Assembly (NCBI RefSeq): GCF_000472965.1
Contig: NZ_AXAU01000005.1
Coordinates: forward strand, 342,501-392,571
Direction of reading: 5' to 3'
Source of the DNA: Bradyrhizobium murdochi
GTDB lineage: Bacteria > Pseudomonadota > Alphaproteobacteria > Rhizobiales > Xanthobacteraceae
Length of the DNA: 50,071 bases
Position numbers and translations under genes: made by a program. The notes under the pieces were generated by a model. The model was not told the DNA's origin. It ran no database searches and was given only the letters and a program-made list of their open reading frames with translations. Shown here piece by piece: positions 42,603 through 50,071 of this stretch (positions within the stretch are counted from its first letter, which is position 1; every line of letters starts with the position of its first letter).

Positions 42603-43337
42603 TCACAGGAAGAGAATCGCTGATCCTTCAATCGCAATGCAGGTCAACGTTCCCGTCCGCCACGCAGCAGTATCGATGTTGATTCGGTTATGTCTGATAT
42701 CCGGATGCGGCACGGGCGTATGGCCGTGCACGATGAATTGTTCGTGATCCCGCGTACAGTCCAGGAATGCATCGCGAATCCACATCAGGTCGTTGGGATC
42801 CTGATGCTCGATCGGGACATCCGGACGAATGCCGGCGTGCACGAACAGGAAATCGCCGCACCTGAATTGATTGCGCAAGCACTGCATGAACAGTTGGTGC
42901 GTACGCGGAAACGCGTCGAGAAAGCGGCGATGCACGTCGTTCGCCGTCGCGGTTTCGTCATGCAGTTCAACGCCATACGATGCAAGCGTCTGCATGCCGC
43001 CCAGCTGCAGCCAATATTGCAAGATGGCCGGATCCTGAAGGAACCCTTCCATAACGGCCTCGTGGTTGCCGCGCAGACATACCGCGTGGTGGTTAACGAG
43101 TCTGACTGCGAGCAGGTCGATCACCGTCTTGGAGTGTGGTCCGCGATCAACATAATCGCCGAGATAGACTTCGATTGCGCGCGCGATCGGTCTCCGCCTT
43201 ATGTCATCGTCGATGCGTGCAATGATCTCGCTCAACAGGTCGGCACGCCCATGAATGTCGCCGACTGCATAGATGCGTGTATCGGCAGGTGTTGAAGCGT
43301 TAACGGAGCGTGAAGGTCCCGCAGACGTTCGGTGCAT
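42603..43337 (-). CDS. Metallophosphoesterase / PPP-type serine/threonine phosphatase-like protein
   Basis: A 244-residue cytosolic phosphatase of the PPP/bacteriophage-lambda type. All metal motifs are present: GDIHGR, GDYVDRG, GNHE, VHAGIRP and HGHTPV. Length and order are normal. Relatives act as protein phosphatases or diadenosine tetraphosphatases. Lying between the two arms of the exopolysaccharide locus and near a tyrosine autokinase, it could affect phosphorylation there, but PPP enzymes usually act on Ser/Thr, so that link is speculative. Confidence 0.93.
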   Translation of the reverse strand: MHRTSAGPSRSVNASTPADTRIYAVGDIHGRADLLSEIIARIDDDIRRRPIARAIEVYLGDYVDRGPHSKTVIDLLAVRLVNHHAVCLRGNHEAVMEGFLQDPAILQYWLQLGGMQTLASYGVELHDETATANDVHRRFLDAFPRTHQLFMQCLRNQFRCGDFLFVHAGIRPDVPIEHQDPNDLMWIRDAFLDCTRDHEQFIVHGHTPVPHPDIRHNRINIDTAAWRTGTLTCIAIEGSAILFL

Positions 43338-43416
43338 GGTGTGCGATGTCGATCATGGAACCGCGCGGCGGTCAATCCATGACACCATACACCGAGACGC
43401 AGCCACAAGTAATAGA

Positions 43417-43560
43417 TTAGAAAACGAGCAGGCCGATCAGGGTCACGATCGCAATCCACGCAGCTGCGTTCGCGATGATGATGCGGTTCCTCAGCCTGCG
43501 ATCGGGCGACAATGTACCGTGCGGCACCAGCGCACGGCTGTGCAGACGTTCGGCCATCAT
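43417..43560 (-). CDS. Small single-span membrane protein (47 residues)
   Basis: A short ORF starting at an ATG pair at 43560/43557 with a strong Shine-Dalgarno GGGAGG six bases upstream. The first half is basic (MMAERLHSRALVPHG, RRLRNR) and the second half is one transmembrane helix (IIIANAAAWIAIVTLIGLLV), giving an N-in topology. The ORF extends to 43665 but without a comparable ribosome site. No family is recognised. Its place between the two polysaccharide arms makes a small regulator or assembly factor conceivable. Confidence 0.55.
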   Translation of the reverse strand: MMAERLHSRALVPHGTLSPDRRLRNRIIIANAAAWIAIVTLIGLLVF

Positions 43561-44086
43561 GGGCGCCTCCCTGGAAGCGTTCCGCAAGGTGGACGGCTCG
43601 CGAATCGCTGCCGTCTCTGTTTTCTTTCCAAACGTTGCGATCACCGCACCAGCCGTGCGCCTCAATCACCACCAGTCGTCAGGCTGCAGAGGATCGCTTG
43701 GCTTTCGACTTAACAAAACAACGACGAGACAGGCATTTGTTGCCCGTGCAGCGACGCTACATTCACCGAGAAACGAACAATGGATTTTGTTCCGCGCTTT
43801 TCGATTATGCATGGCAGCCTCGAGTCACGCGCAGCTCATTAACCAGGCAAATCGAGACTAAGCATCTCCGAACAAATCGGAATATCGCGTCGCACAAATC
43901 TCGTTAACGATTCAGTTCCGCCGTGATGCGGCACCGCTTTCGCATTTGCGCCAAACTTCGCTCAAAATTCTGGAAAGTCTTAGCGGCCGCGAAGTGCGGA
44001 CGTTCGCTGCTGCGAAATCGTCGCGCTCGCTGTCGAGTAACGCCACGCGTTCGATTCACAGCCCGGTTCCCGCAGAGAGGAGAGTC
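43561..44086. promoter_or_regulatory. Long intergenic region upstream of the exopolysaccharide plus-strand arm
   Basis: About 525 bp without a supported gene, noticeably richer in A/T than its surroundings between 43720 and 43960, as expected for a regulated promoter. It contains the CGTTAACGA nonamer (43902-43910) and TTAACCAGG (from 43838), reminiscent of a CtrA half-site. The ORF running into the sugar-transferase gene from 43946 has no ribosome site before 44087. Promoter position is not resolved. Confidence 0.5.
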
Positions 44087-44869
44087 ATGGCCTCCATCGT
44101 GACAGCCAACTTCGATCGGAGCGACGTTGCGCCGAGGAGCAACGTTACGCCGATTCGAAGAGAGCGAACTGAGATATCAGTCCGTCCTGTCGAATTTGCC
44201 GGCGGCGGTACGCATGGCGCGCATCGAGCCCGCCGGCGCTCGCGCCGAAGGGCGCGAAACGAACCATCCTCGTCGATTGCAAAGCGTGTGTTCGATATTG
44301 CTGCGGCAAGCGGCGCATTGCTGTTCTTCGCGCCGCTCCTGATCGTCATCGCAGTTGCGATAAAGCTGACGTCACCGGGCCCGGTGTTGTTCTTCCAGTA
44401 TCGATACGGCTATCGCAACCGCCGCTTCAAGATCTACAAGTTCCGCACCATGCGCGCGGATGCGGGCGATGTACGCGGCGTAAAGCAGACGGTTCAGGGC
44501 GATGCGCGCGTGACGCCGGTGGGGCGAATTCTGCGCAAGACCAGCCTCGACGAAATTCCGCAATTGATCAACGTGATCAAAGGCGATATGTCGCTGGTTG
44601 GACCGCGGCCGCATGTGCCGGGAATGCTGGCGGCGGATCTGCCCTACGAACACCTCGTGCCTTATTATTTTCAGCGGCATACGGCGCGGCCGGGCATTAC
44701 CGGGCTCGCGCAGGTCAGCGGCTGCAGGGGAAGCACGGCCGAGTTCGGTCCTGCGGTTTCGCGGATCGATTACGATCTCGTTTATATCGAGAGGTGGTCG
44801 CTGCGCATGGACATCATGATCATCATCCGCACGATCCGCAAAGAGTTCCTGTCCGGAAGCGGATTCTGA
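44087..44869 (+). CDS. ExoY-like undecaprenyl-phosphate sugar-1-phosphate transferase
   Basis: A 260-residue initiating transferase of the polyprenol-phosphate hexose-1-phosphate transferase family. One N-terminal membrane segment ([20 protein letters not shown]) is followed by the cytoplasmic catalytic domain: [37 protein letters not shown] and [12 protein letters not shown]. The ATG at 44087 follows GAGAGGAGAG. It has the short form without the extra N-terminal membrane helices of WbaP. It would load the first sugar (glucose or galactose in known members) on undecaprenyl phosphate and so starts repeat-unit synthesis. Confidence 0.95.
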   Translation: MASIVTANFDRSDVAPRSNVTPIRRERTEISVRPVEFAGGGTHGAHRARRRSRRRARNEPSSSIAKRVFDIAAASGALLFFAPLLIVIAVAIKLTSPGPVLFFQYRYGYRNRRFKIYKFRTMRADAGDVRGVKQTVQGDARVTPVGRILRKTSLDEIPQLINVIKGDMSLVGPRPHVPGMLAADLPYEHLVPYYFQRHTARPGITGLAQVSGCRGSTAEFGPAVSRIDYDLVYIERWSLRMDIMIIIRTIRKEFLSGSGF

Positions 44870-44902
44870 CCGACCACCGTCGCAATATCGAAGGACCATG
44901 CA

Positions 44903-46342
44903 ATGTCGATGATCGCGCCGCGCGGCCGTATCGTACCCGTTCTCCTGTCCGGTGGCGCCGGCTCGCGGCTGTGGCCGCTTTCGCGCGAGACCTATCCCAA
45001 GCAACTGCTCTCGCTGCTCGGCGAGAACACCCTGCTGCAGCAAACGGCGCTACGGGTCGACGATCGCTCGCTGTTTACCGACCCGATGGTGATCGCAAAC
45101 GCCGAGCATCGGTTTGCGATCGGCGAGCAGTTGCGCGCGGTCGGCGTCGATCGTCCGACCATCGTGCTCGAGCCGTTCGGAAGAAACACCGCTCCTGCGG
45201 TTGCGGTTGCGGCCCTGCTCGCCAGCGAAGCGGATCCCGACGCGGTGATACTGGCGATGCCGGTCGATCACTGGGTGCGGGATCACGCCGCGTTTCGCGC
45301 CGCCATATCGACGGGCATCGCGGCCGCGCGCTACGGCCGATTCGTTCTGTTCGGCGTGCGGCCTTCGTCGGCAGCGACCGGATTCGGCTATATTCGGATG
45401 GGCGATGAGCTGGAAGCCGCTTCTCCGATTCGTAACGTCGCCAGCTTCGTCGAGAAGCCGGATCTGGTCACGGTCGAGCGCCTGCTGGCCTGCGACGAGC
45501 ATGTCTGGAACAGCGGGATATTTCTGCTGCCGGCACGTCAGTTCATCGACGAATTGGCGCACCGGGCACCCGAGGTCCTGGCCGCCTGTCGCAAGGCGCT
45601 GACGGGCGCAACCCGCGACCTTGATTTTCTCCGGCTTGATGAGCGCGCTTTCGAGGCCTGTCCGAGCATCTCGATGGACTACGCGATCATGGAGAAGACC
45701 GACAACGCGGTGGTGGTTCCCGCCACGTTCGACTGGAGCGATGTCGGAAGCTGGTCGGCCCTGTGGTCGATGGCGGAGAAGGATACGTCTGGCAATGTCG
45801 TGATCGGCGATGCGGTAGTGGAAGATGCTTCGGGTTGTTACGTGCGGGGCGACGGGCAACTGGTCGCGGCGCTCGGCGTCGAGGATCTCGTCATCGCCAC
45901 GTCGCCGGACGTGGTGCTGGTGACCAGCCGGAAACGCGACCAAGACGTCGGAAAACTGGTCGAGCGCCTGAAAGCAAGAGGCCATCGCTCGGCCACGCAG
46001 ACCCACAGCGTCCATCGCCCCTGGGGATACTATCAATCGATCCATGCCGGGGAGCGGTTTCAGGTCAAGCGCATCACCGTCAATCCCGGCGCCAAGCTGT
46101 CGCTGCAGAAACATTATCATCGCGCCGAACATTGGGTGGTGGTGAACGGCACCGCGATCGTTACGCGCGACGACGAGGAAATCCTGCTGCGCGAGAACGA
46201 GTCGATCTTCGTACCCTTGGGATGCATGCATCGTCTGGAGAACCCCGGAAAGGTTCCCCTCAACCTGATCGAGGTCCAGTCGGGCACGTATCTCGGGGAG
46301 GACGACATCGTCCGCGTGCAGGATATCTATGACCGCGTTTGA
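44903..46342 (+). CDS. manC: Bifunctional mannose-1-phosphate guanylyltransferase / mannose-6-phosphate isomerase
   Basis: A 479-residue enzyme of the GMP-PMI type making GDP-mannose. The nucleotidyltransferase domain starts VLLSGGAGSRLWPLSRETYP with KQLLSLLG; FVEKPD and DWSDVGSWSALW are also conserved. The C-terminal cupin isomerase domain has RPWGYYQSIHAGERFQVKRI and NPGAKLSLQKHYHRAEHW. The length is normal for the bifunctional family. AAGGA precedes the ATG at 44903. It lies 33 bp after the ExoY-like gene, in one operon. Confidence 0.96.
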   Translation: MSMIAPRGRIVPVLLSGGAGSRLWPLSRETYPKQLLSLLGENTLLQQTALRVDDRSLFTDPMVIANAEHRFAIGEQLRAVGVDRPTIVLEPFGRNTAPAVAVAALLASEADPDAVILAMPVDHWVRDHAAFRAAISTGIAAARYGRFVLFGVRPSSAATGFGYIRMGDELEAASPIRNVASFVEKPDLVTVERLLACDEHVWNSGIFLLPARQFIDELAHRAPEVLAACRKALTGATRDLDFLRLDERAFEACPSISMDYAIMEKTDNAVVVPATFDWSDVGSWSALWSMAEKDTSGNVVIGDAVVEDASGCYVRGDGQLVAALGVEDLVIATSPDVVLVTSRKRDQDVGKLVERLKARGHRSATQTHSVHRPWGYYQSIHAGERFQVKRITVNPGAKLSLQKHYHRAEHWVVVNGTAIVTRDDEEILLRENESIFVPLGCMHRLENPGKVPLNLIEVQSGTYLGEDDIVRVQDIYDRV

Positions 46343-46429
46343 GGTGTGGTGGGTTGGGAGGCAGCATCCGCATCGAGGGCGAGGCACGCCGCAACGAGGC
46401 GTGCGCGCGCTACGTCAAGGGAGGCAGCA

Positions 46430-47218
46430 ATGAACACAAAACAACACGTCAAAGAGCTGGTGAAGGATGCGTTTCCCTCGATATGGCTGCAATGGCACTT
46501 CATGAAGCGCCCCAAATCGGCGGAGCGGGAACTGTCCTATCTCGACAAGGTCATTCCCGACGACGCGGTGACGGTCGACGTCGGCGCAAACTGCGGCCTC
46601 TACACGCGGCGGCTGGCGCGCCTTTCCCGGCAGGTCCACGCCTTCGAGCCTTCGCAGCAGATGGCGAGGTTGTTGCGCCGAACCTCGGCGCGCAATGTGA
46701 GCGTCCACGAGATCGCGCTGTCGGATCATGACGGCGATGCCGAGCTGTTCATCCCGCAAGGCGAAGATGGCTTAGTGTACGGCCTTGCCTCGCTGGAGGC
46801 GCGAGCCGATTCTTCGGCGAAGCTCGTTTCCGCCCATGTGCCGATCGCGCGGCTCGACGCTGTCATCGACCAGGACGTGGCGTTCGTAAAGATCGACGTC
46901 GAAGGCCACGAGTTGAATGTGCTGAACGGTGCCGTCGAGCTTCTGGAGCGCTGCCAGCCGGTATTCCTGGTCGAGGCCGAGGACCGCCACCGCGCCGAGG
47001 CGACCCGCTCGGTGTTCGAATTCTTCCGGAACAAATCCTATCGGGGGTTCTTCCTGAAGGACAACGACGTGATTGGAGTGGAACAGTTCGATTCCCGAAG
47101 GCTTCAGGATGCCGATGCGCTGCGGCCGGACGGCGGCCGCAAGAACGGACAGTTCTACGTCAACAACTTCTTCTTCTTTCCCCGTCATCTCGACGGCGAA
47201 TCGATATTGAGCAGCTAG
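46430..47218 (+). CDS. FkbM family SAM-dependent methyltransferase
   Basis: A 262-residue FkbM-type methyltransferase. The SAM-binding motif is VTVDVGANCGLYTRRLARLS, with HAFEPSQQM as the acidic motif and the family segment VAFVKIDVEGHELNVLNGAV. FkbM proteins O-methylate sugars or other hydroxyl groups. The ATG at 46430 follows AAGGGAGGC; the frame further upstream to 46346 has none. Its place between ManC and UDP-glucose dehydrogenase suggests that it methylates a sugar of the polysaccharide. Confidence 0.93.
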   Translation: MNTKQHVKELVKDAFPSIWLQWHFMKRPKSAERELSYLDKVIPDDAVTVDVGANCGLYTRRLARLSRQVHAFEPSQQMARLLRRTSARNVSVHEIALSDHDGDAELFIPQGEDGLVYGLASLEARADSSAKLVSAHVPIARLDAVIDQDVAFVKIDVEGHELNVLNGAVELLERCQPVFLVEAEDRHRAEATRSVFEFFRNKSYRGFFLKDNDVIGVEQFDSRRLQDADALRPDGGRKNGQFYVNNFFFFPRHLDGESILSS

Positions 47219-47285
47219 CTCGCTGCTTCACCGCCTTCCCGCCGGCGCGGCCTTGGGCCGCGCTGCTTTTCAGACAGGAACCGTA

Positions 47286-48605
47286 ATGCATATAGCGATG
47301 ATTGGCGCCGGCTATGTCGGGCTGGTGTCAGGGGCGTGCTTTTCCGATTTTGGCCATCAGGTCGTCTGTATCGACAGCAATGCGGAGAAGGTTGCGAGCC
47401 TCGACAACGGGGAGATGCCGATCCACGAACCTGGACTGGCCGAACTGGTGGCGCGAAACGTCGGCCAAGGCCGCCTTTCATTTTCGAGCGATCTGAAATC
47501 GGCCGTCAGCGGTGCGGAAGTGGTGTTCATCGCGGTAGGCACGCCGTCCCGCCGCGGCGACGGCCATGCTGATCTTTCCTATGTCTATGCGGCGGCGCGC
47601 GAGATCGCCGGCGTGCTTCCCGACCAGGCGGTGGTGGTCACCAAGTCGACGGTCCCGGTCGGGACCGGCGACGAGGTCGAGCGCATCATCCGCGAAGAAA
47701 ATCCCGACGCCAAAGTTGCTGTCGTTTCCAATCCCGAATTCCTGCGCGAAGGGGCGGCGATCCGCGACTTCAAGCATCCCGACCGGATCGTGATCGGAAC
47801 GGACGACGCGCGCGCCCGCAGCGTGATGGCCGAGGTGTACCGGCCGCTCCACCTCAACGCGTCCCCGATCCTCTATACCGATCGCCGCACCGCCGAATTG
47901 ACGAAATACGCCGCCAACTCCTTTCTCGCCACCAAGATCGCCTTCATCAACGAGATCGCCGATCTCGCCGAGAAGGTCGGCGCCAATGTGCAGGAAGTGG
48001 CGCGCGGGATCGGGCTCGATAACCGGATCGGGCAGAAATTCCTGCATGCGGGGCCGGGCTTCGGCGGCTCCTGCTTTCCAAAGGACGCGATGGCGCTGAT
48101 CAAGACCGGTCAGGACAACGAAGCGCCGGTGCGCATCGTCGAAACGGTGGTCGCCGTCAACGACCAGCGCAAGCGGGCGATGGCGCGCAAGGTCGCGAAT
48201 GCGTTCGGCGGCAACATCAGGGGCAAATCCATTGCGGTGCTCGGCGTAACGTTCAAGCCGGATACCGACGACATGCGCGACGCGCCGTCGATTCCGCTGA
48301 TCACCGCGCTGCAGGACATGGGAGCCGACGTGCGCGTTTTCGATCCCGTCGGCATGGAGCAGGCGAAGAAGGTGTTCGAGAACGTTACTTTCTGCGATAG
48401 CGCCTATCGTTGCGCGAAAGGATGCCACGCGCTCGTCATCGTCACGGAATGGGAGCAGTTCCGGGCGCTGGATCTCAAGGAATTGTCCACCATCATGGCC
48501 TGTCCCGTGATTGTCGATCTGCGCAACATCTACTCTCCGGAGGAGGTGAGGCGAAACGGTTTTCTGTACTGCGGCGTGGGGCGGCCGAAATCGGTGGCGT
48601 ACTGA
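47286..48605 (+). CDS. ugd: UDP-glucose 6-dehydrogenase
   Basis: A 439-residue UDP-glucose dehydrogenase that oxidises UDP-glucose to UDP-glucuronate with two NAD+. The N-terminal Rossmann motif is MHIAMIGAGYVGLVSGACFS; TKSTVPVGTG and NPEFLREGAAI are conserved, and the catalytic cysteine is in GPGFGGSCFPKDAMAL. VLGVTFKPDTDDMRDAPS marks the C-terminal domain. The ATG at 47286 gives the exact family N-terminus. The next gene encodes a UDP-glucuronate 4-epimerase, supporting this over GDP-mannose dehydrogenase. Confidence 0.95.
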   Translation: MHIAMIGAGYVGLVSGACFSDFGHQVVCIDSNAEKVASLDNGEMPIHEPGLAELVARNVGQGRLSFSSDLKSAVSGAEVVFIAVGTPSRRGDGHADLSYVYAAAREIAGVLPDQAVVVTKSTVPVGTGDEVERIIREENPDAKVAVVSNPEFLREGAAIRDFKHPDRIVIGTDDARARSVMAEVYRPLHLNASPILYTDRRTAELTKYAANSFLATKIAFINEIADLAEKVGANVQEVARGIGLDNRIGQKFLHAGPGFGGSCFPKDAMALIKTGQDNEAPVRIVETVVAVNDQRKRAMARKVANAFGGNIRGKSIAVLGVTFKPDTDDMRDAPSIPLITALQDMGADVRVFDPVGMEQAKKVFENVTFCDSAYRCAKGCHALVIVTEWEQFRALDLKELSTIMACPVIVDLRNIYSPEEVRRNGFLYCGVGRPKSVAY

Positions 48606-48648
48606 CAAGCATGAGCCGTCATGACATCGGCTGGTGGAGGATGCACGC

Positions 48649-49695
48649 ATGATGCCGGATCAAGCAATTCTGGTAACGGGAGCCGCGGGCTTCATCGGAT
48701 TTCACGTGGCGCAACGGTTGCTGCAGTCGGGCCATCGCGTGGTCGGGCTCGACAACCTCAATTCATACTACGATCCGCAACTGAAGGCAGCCCGGCTCGC
48801 GATCCTGCGCAACGATTCGCGTTTTCAGTTTGAAGAGCTGGACGTGGCGGATCGCGTCGCGATACCGGCGCTGTTTGCGCGCCATCGGTTTCCCGTCGTC
48901 ATCCATCTGGCCGCGCAGGCCGGCGTGCGGTATTCGCTGCAGGATCCGCACGCTTATGTCGACGCCAATCTGGTCGGCTTCACCAATGTCCTGGAAGGAT
49001 GCCGGCACCATGGCTGCCGTCATTTGTTGTTCGCATCCTCGTCGTCCGTTTACGGGGCCAACAGGAAGTTGCCCTTCTCGGTGCATGACAATGTCGATCA
49101 TCCGATCAGCCTTTATGCCGCGAGCAAGAAGGCCAACGAACTGATGGCCCATTCGTACAGCCATCTTTACGGAATTCCGTGCACTGGCTTGCGCTTCTTC
49201 ACGGTGTACGGCCCGTGGTATCGGCCCGATATGGCGCTGTTCGTGTTTGCGGACGCGATCGTTCGCGGCGATCCGGTCAAGTTGTTCAATGGCGGCCGGA
49301 TGCTTCGCGACTTCACCTATATCGATGACGTGACGGAGGCTCTGGTCCGCCTGATCGATCGCGCGCCGCAGGTCGGGCAGCCCGGGCCCGGGCTGGATGG
49401 AATTCAGGACCCGGGGTCGAGCATCGCCCCTTGGCGCATCTACAATGTCGGCAACAACAAGCCGCAGGAATTGATGCTCGTGCTCGATATCCTCGAGCGG
49501 GAGTTGGGCCGCAAGGCCAACAAGGAACTGCTGCCCATGCAGCCGGGCGACGTGCCGACCACCTATGCCGATGTCGATGACCTCGTGCGCGACGTTGGCT
49601 TTCGCCCGGCAACCCCGATCGAGGACGGCATCCAGAGGTTCGCGGCCTGGTATCGCAGCTATTACGAAGCAAACCAGGCGTTGGCCGCATCCTAG
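48649..49695 (+). CDS. UDP-glucuronate 4-epimerase (LpsL-like)
   Basis: A 348-residue extended SDR. The NAD motif is VTGAAGFIGFHVAQRLL, followed by LDNLNSYYDPQLKAARLAIL, AAQAGVRYSLQDPHAYVDAN, catalytic YAASK (Tyr-x3-Lys) and LRFFTVYGPWYRPDMALFVF. The YYDPQLK and AQAGVRYSL segments are typical of UDP-glucuronate epimerases that make UDP-galacturonate. The usual GPWGRPDMA is GPWYRPDMA here. The ATG at 48649 is preferred, eight bases after GGAGG (48636-48640); a GTG at 48634 overlaps that site. Its stop codon lies in the base of the terminator hairpin. Confidence 0.93.
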   Translation: MMPDQAILVTGAAGFIGFHVAQRLLQSGHRVVGLDNLNSYYDPQLKAARLAILRNDSRFQFEELDVADRVAIPALFARHRFPVVIHLAAQAGVRYSLQDPHAYVDANLVGFTNVLEGCRHHGCRHLLFASSSSVYGANRKLPFSVHDNVDHPISLYAASKKANELMAHSYSHLYGIPCTGLRFFTVYGPWYRPDMALFVFADAIVRGDPVKLFNGGRMLRDFTYIDDVTEALVRLIDRAPQVGQPGPGLDGIQDPGSSIAPWRIYNVGNNKPQELMLVLDILERELGRKANKELLPMQPGDVPTTYADVDDLVRDVGFRPATPIEDGIQRFAAWYRSYYEANQALAAS

Positions 49696-49740
49696 AGCCA
49701 TTTCGGTTCTGATTGAATCAGAACCGGGCTCTAGGTTTTC
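49692..49740 (+). terminator. Repeat-derived terminator after the epimerase gene
   Basis: Nested inverted repeats CTAGAGCC/GGGCTCTAG and GGTTCTGATT-G-AATCAGAACC (49705-49725) are followed by GTTTTCGTTTT. The epimerase TAG (49693-49695) is part of the outer stem. It is the first half of a dispersed Rhizobiales-type repeat that continues to 49786 (TTTTGACGCG, CGAACCGGTGTCCACTTCGC, AACGCTCTAG). Confidence 0.75.
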
Positions 49741-49786
49741 GTTTTGACGCGCGAACCGGTGTCCACTTCGCTGGAAAACGCTCTAG
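49692..49786. repeat. Dispersed intergenic repeat interrupted at its end by IS481-family DNA
   Basis: The element starts at CTAGAGCC and has the familiar order TTCTGATTGAATCAGAA, GGGCTCTAG, TTTTGACGCG, GAACCGGTGTCCACTTCGC, AACGCTCTAG of a common Rhizobiales intergenic repeat (from memory). Its final CTAG is where the insertion sequence begins. Confidence 0.65.
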
Positions 49787-50071
49787 ATGTGGAGCCTCAA
49801 CAGGTTGTTCCCGGTTAGACCGAGTCTGCTGATGGGTGGCTTTGATCCGATACTGCCATGAGGTCTGTGCCAATTGTAGCGGTAAAGCCAGCGTGGCAGT
49901 TCGGCGGCGCGTTCGTCTGAGGTGTCGTAAGCGCGGGCATAAGCCCACTCGCGCAGGCTTGTCTGGATGAAGCGCTCAGCCTTGCGGTTGGTCTTGGGTG
50001 TGTAGGGCTTGGTACGGATATGCTTGAGGCCGAGACGCTTGCAGGCTGTTCGGAACGCAAAGGATTGGTAG
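49783..50071 (-). CDS. IS481 family transposase, C-terminal fragment (cut by window edge)
   Basis: Ninety-five residues of the integrase core plus the stop are visible: YQSFAFRTACKRLGLKHIRT, PYTPKTNRKAERFIQTSLRE (with the third DDE-type acidic residue), WLYRYNWHRPHGSIGSKPPI and SRLGLTGNNLLRLHI. This is the usual C-terminus of IS481-family transposases. The catalytic Asp residues lie beyond the window. The TAG stop (49785-49783) is outside the terminal inverted repeat, in the flanking CTAG. Confidence 0.92.
   Translation of the reverse strand, partial: YQSFAFRTACKRLGLKHIRTKPYTPKTNRKAERFIQTSLREWAYARAYDTSDERAAELPRWLYRYNWHRPHGSIGSKPPISRLGLTGNNLLRLHI
49787..50071 (-). mobile_element. IS481-family insertion sequence, one end
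   Basis: TGTGGAGCCTCAACAGGTTG (from 49788) resembles the IS481 terminal inverted repeat (TGTG.AG.TTCAA.AGGTTGT) and encodes the last residues of the transposase on the other strand. The flank is CTAG (49783-49786), the known IS481 target. The element continues past the window edge, so its completeness cannot be judged. Confidence 0.8.

Noticed and set aside
43946..44086. Extension of the ExoY-like ORF upstream of 44087
   Set aside because: No ribosome site and no family similarity; a strong GAGAGGAGAG precedes the ATG at 44087.

Overview
The window looks like a chromosomal segment of a Bradyrhizobium-type alphaproteobacterium. Coding DNA is GC-rich. Several intergenic palindromic repeats are of kinds I associate with Bradyrhizobium and Rhodopseudomonas. 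An Irr-type iron box lies upstream of a TonB receptor, and the ECF41-type sigma factor, DUF6496 and DUF4167 proteins and exopolysaccharide genes fit the same group. Species identity is inferred, not shown.

Layout. (1) 1-2920, minus strand: a SAF-type NAD(P)-dependent oxidoreductase (cut by the window edge), a phytanoyl-CoA-dioxygenase-like enzyme and a GntR/FCD regulator, probably one catabolic locus. (2) 3025-5380: a methyltransferase, an ECF41-type sigma factor and a divergent AhpD-like carboxymuconolactone decarboxylase; the sigma/decarboxylase intergenic region carries back-to-back ECF41-like promoter motifs sharing one -35 heptamer. (3) 5404-17744: a HAMP-linked class III nucleotide cyclase, two tandem alpha/beta hydrolases, an O6-alkylguanine-DNA alkyltransferase, two MBL-fold hydrolases (one frameshifted), a GST, an FAH-family hydrolase, DUF3775, a quinone-oxidoreductase-like/SDR pair and a GMC oxidoreductase. 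(4) 18080-18196: an initiator tRNA-Met with a strong terminator. (5) 18275-21855: an iron-uptake pair (PepSY membrane protein and TonB-dependent siderophore receptor) with a likely Irr box. (6) 22415-25422: a basic DUF6496 protein, a short DUF4167 protein, a universal stress protein, a uracil-DNA-glycosylase-like protein without Fe-S cysteines and a frameshifted RTX-repeat remnant.

(7) 25783-49695 is a large Wzx/Wzy-type exopolysaccharide locus in two arms. The minus-strand arm (42475 down to 26784) reads Wza-like exporter, outer-membrane beta-barrel, Wzc/ExoP-like co-polymerase/tyrosine kinase, Wzy/VpsF-like polymerase, GT4, two acyltransferases, Wzx flippase, then WecB/TagA/CpsF transferase, two GT4 enzymes and a small secreted protein, with many 4-bp stop/start overlaps. 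A divergently oriented GH10-family hydrolase with a twin-arginine signal sits inside this arm. The plus-strand arm (44087-49695) holds an ExoY-like initiating sugar transferase, bifunctional ManC, an FkbM methyltransferase, UDP-glucose dehydrogenase and UDP-glucuronate 4-epimerase. Together they predict an acylated, possibly methylated heteropolysaccharide built on undecaprenyl phosphate that contains mannose (or a GDP-mannose-derived sugar) and glucuronic/galacturonic acid. (8) The right edge carries the end of an IS481-family insertion sequence whose transposase stop codon appears to come from the CTAG target.

I see no CRISPR array, prophage or known defence system. The most distinctive signals are the exopolysaccharide locus with its embedded atypical GH10 enzyme, the mirrored ECF41 promoters, the UDG-like protein lacking Fe-S ligands and two single-base frameshifts.
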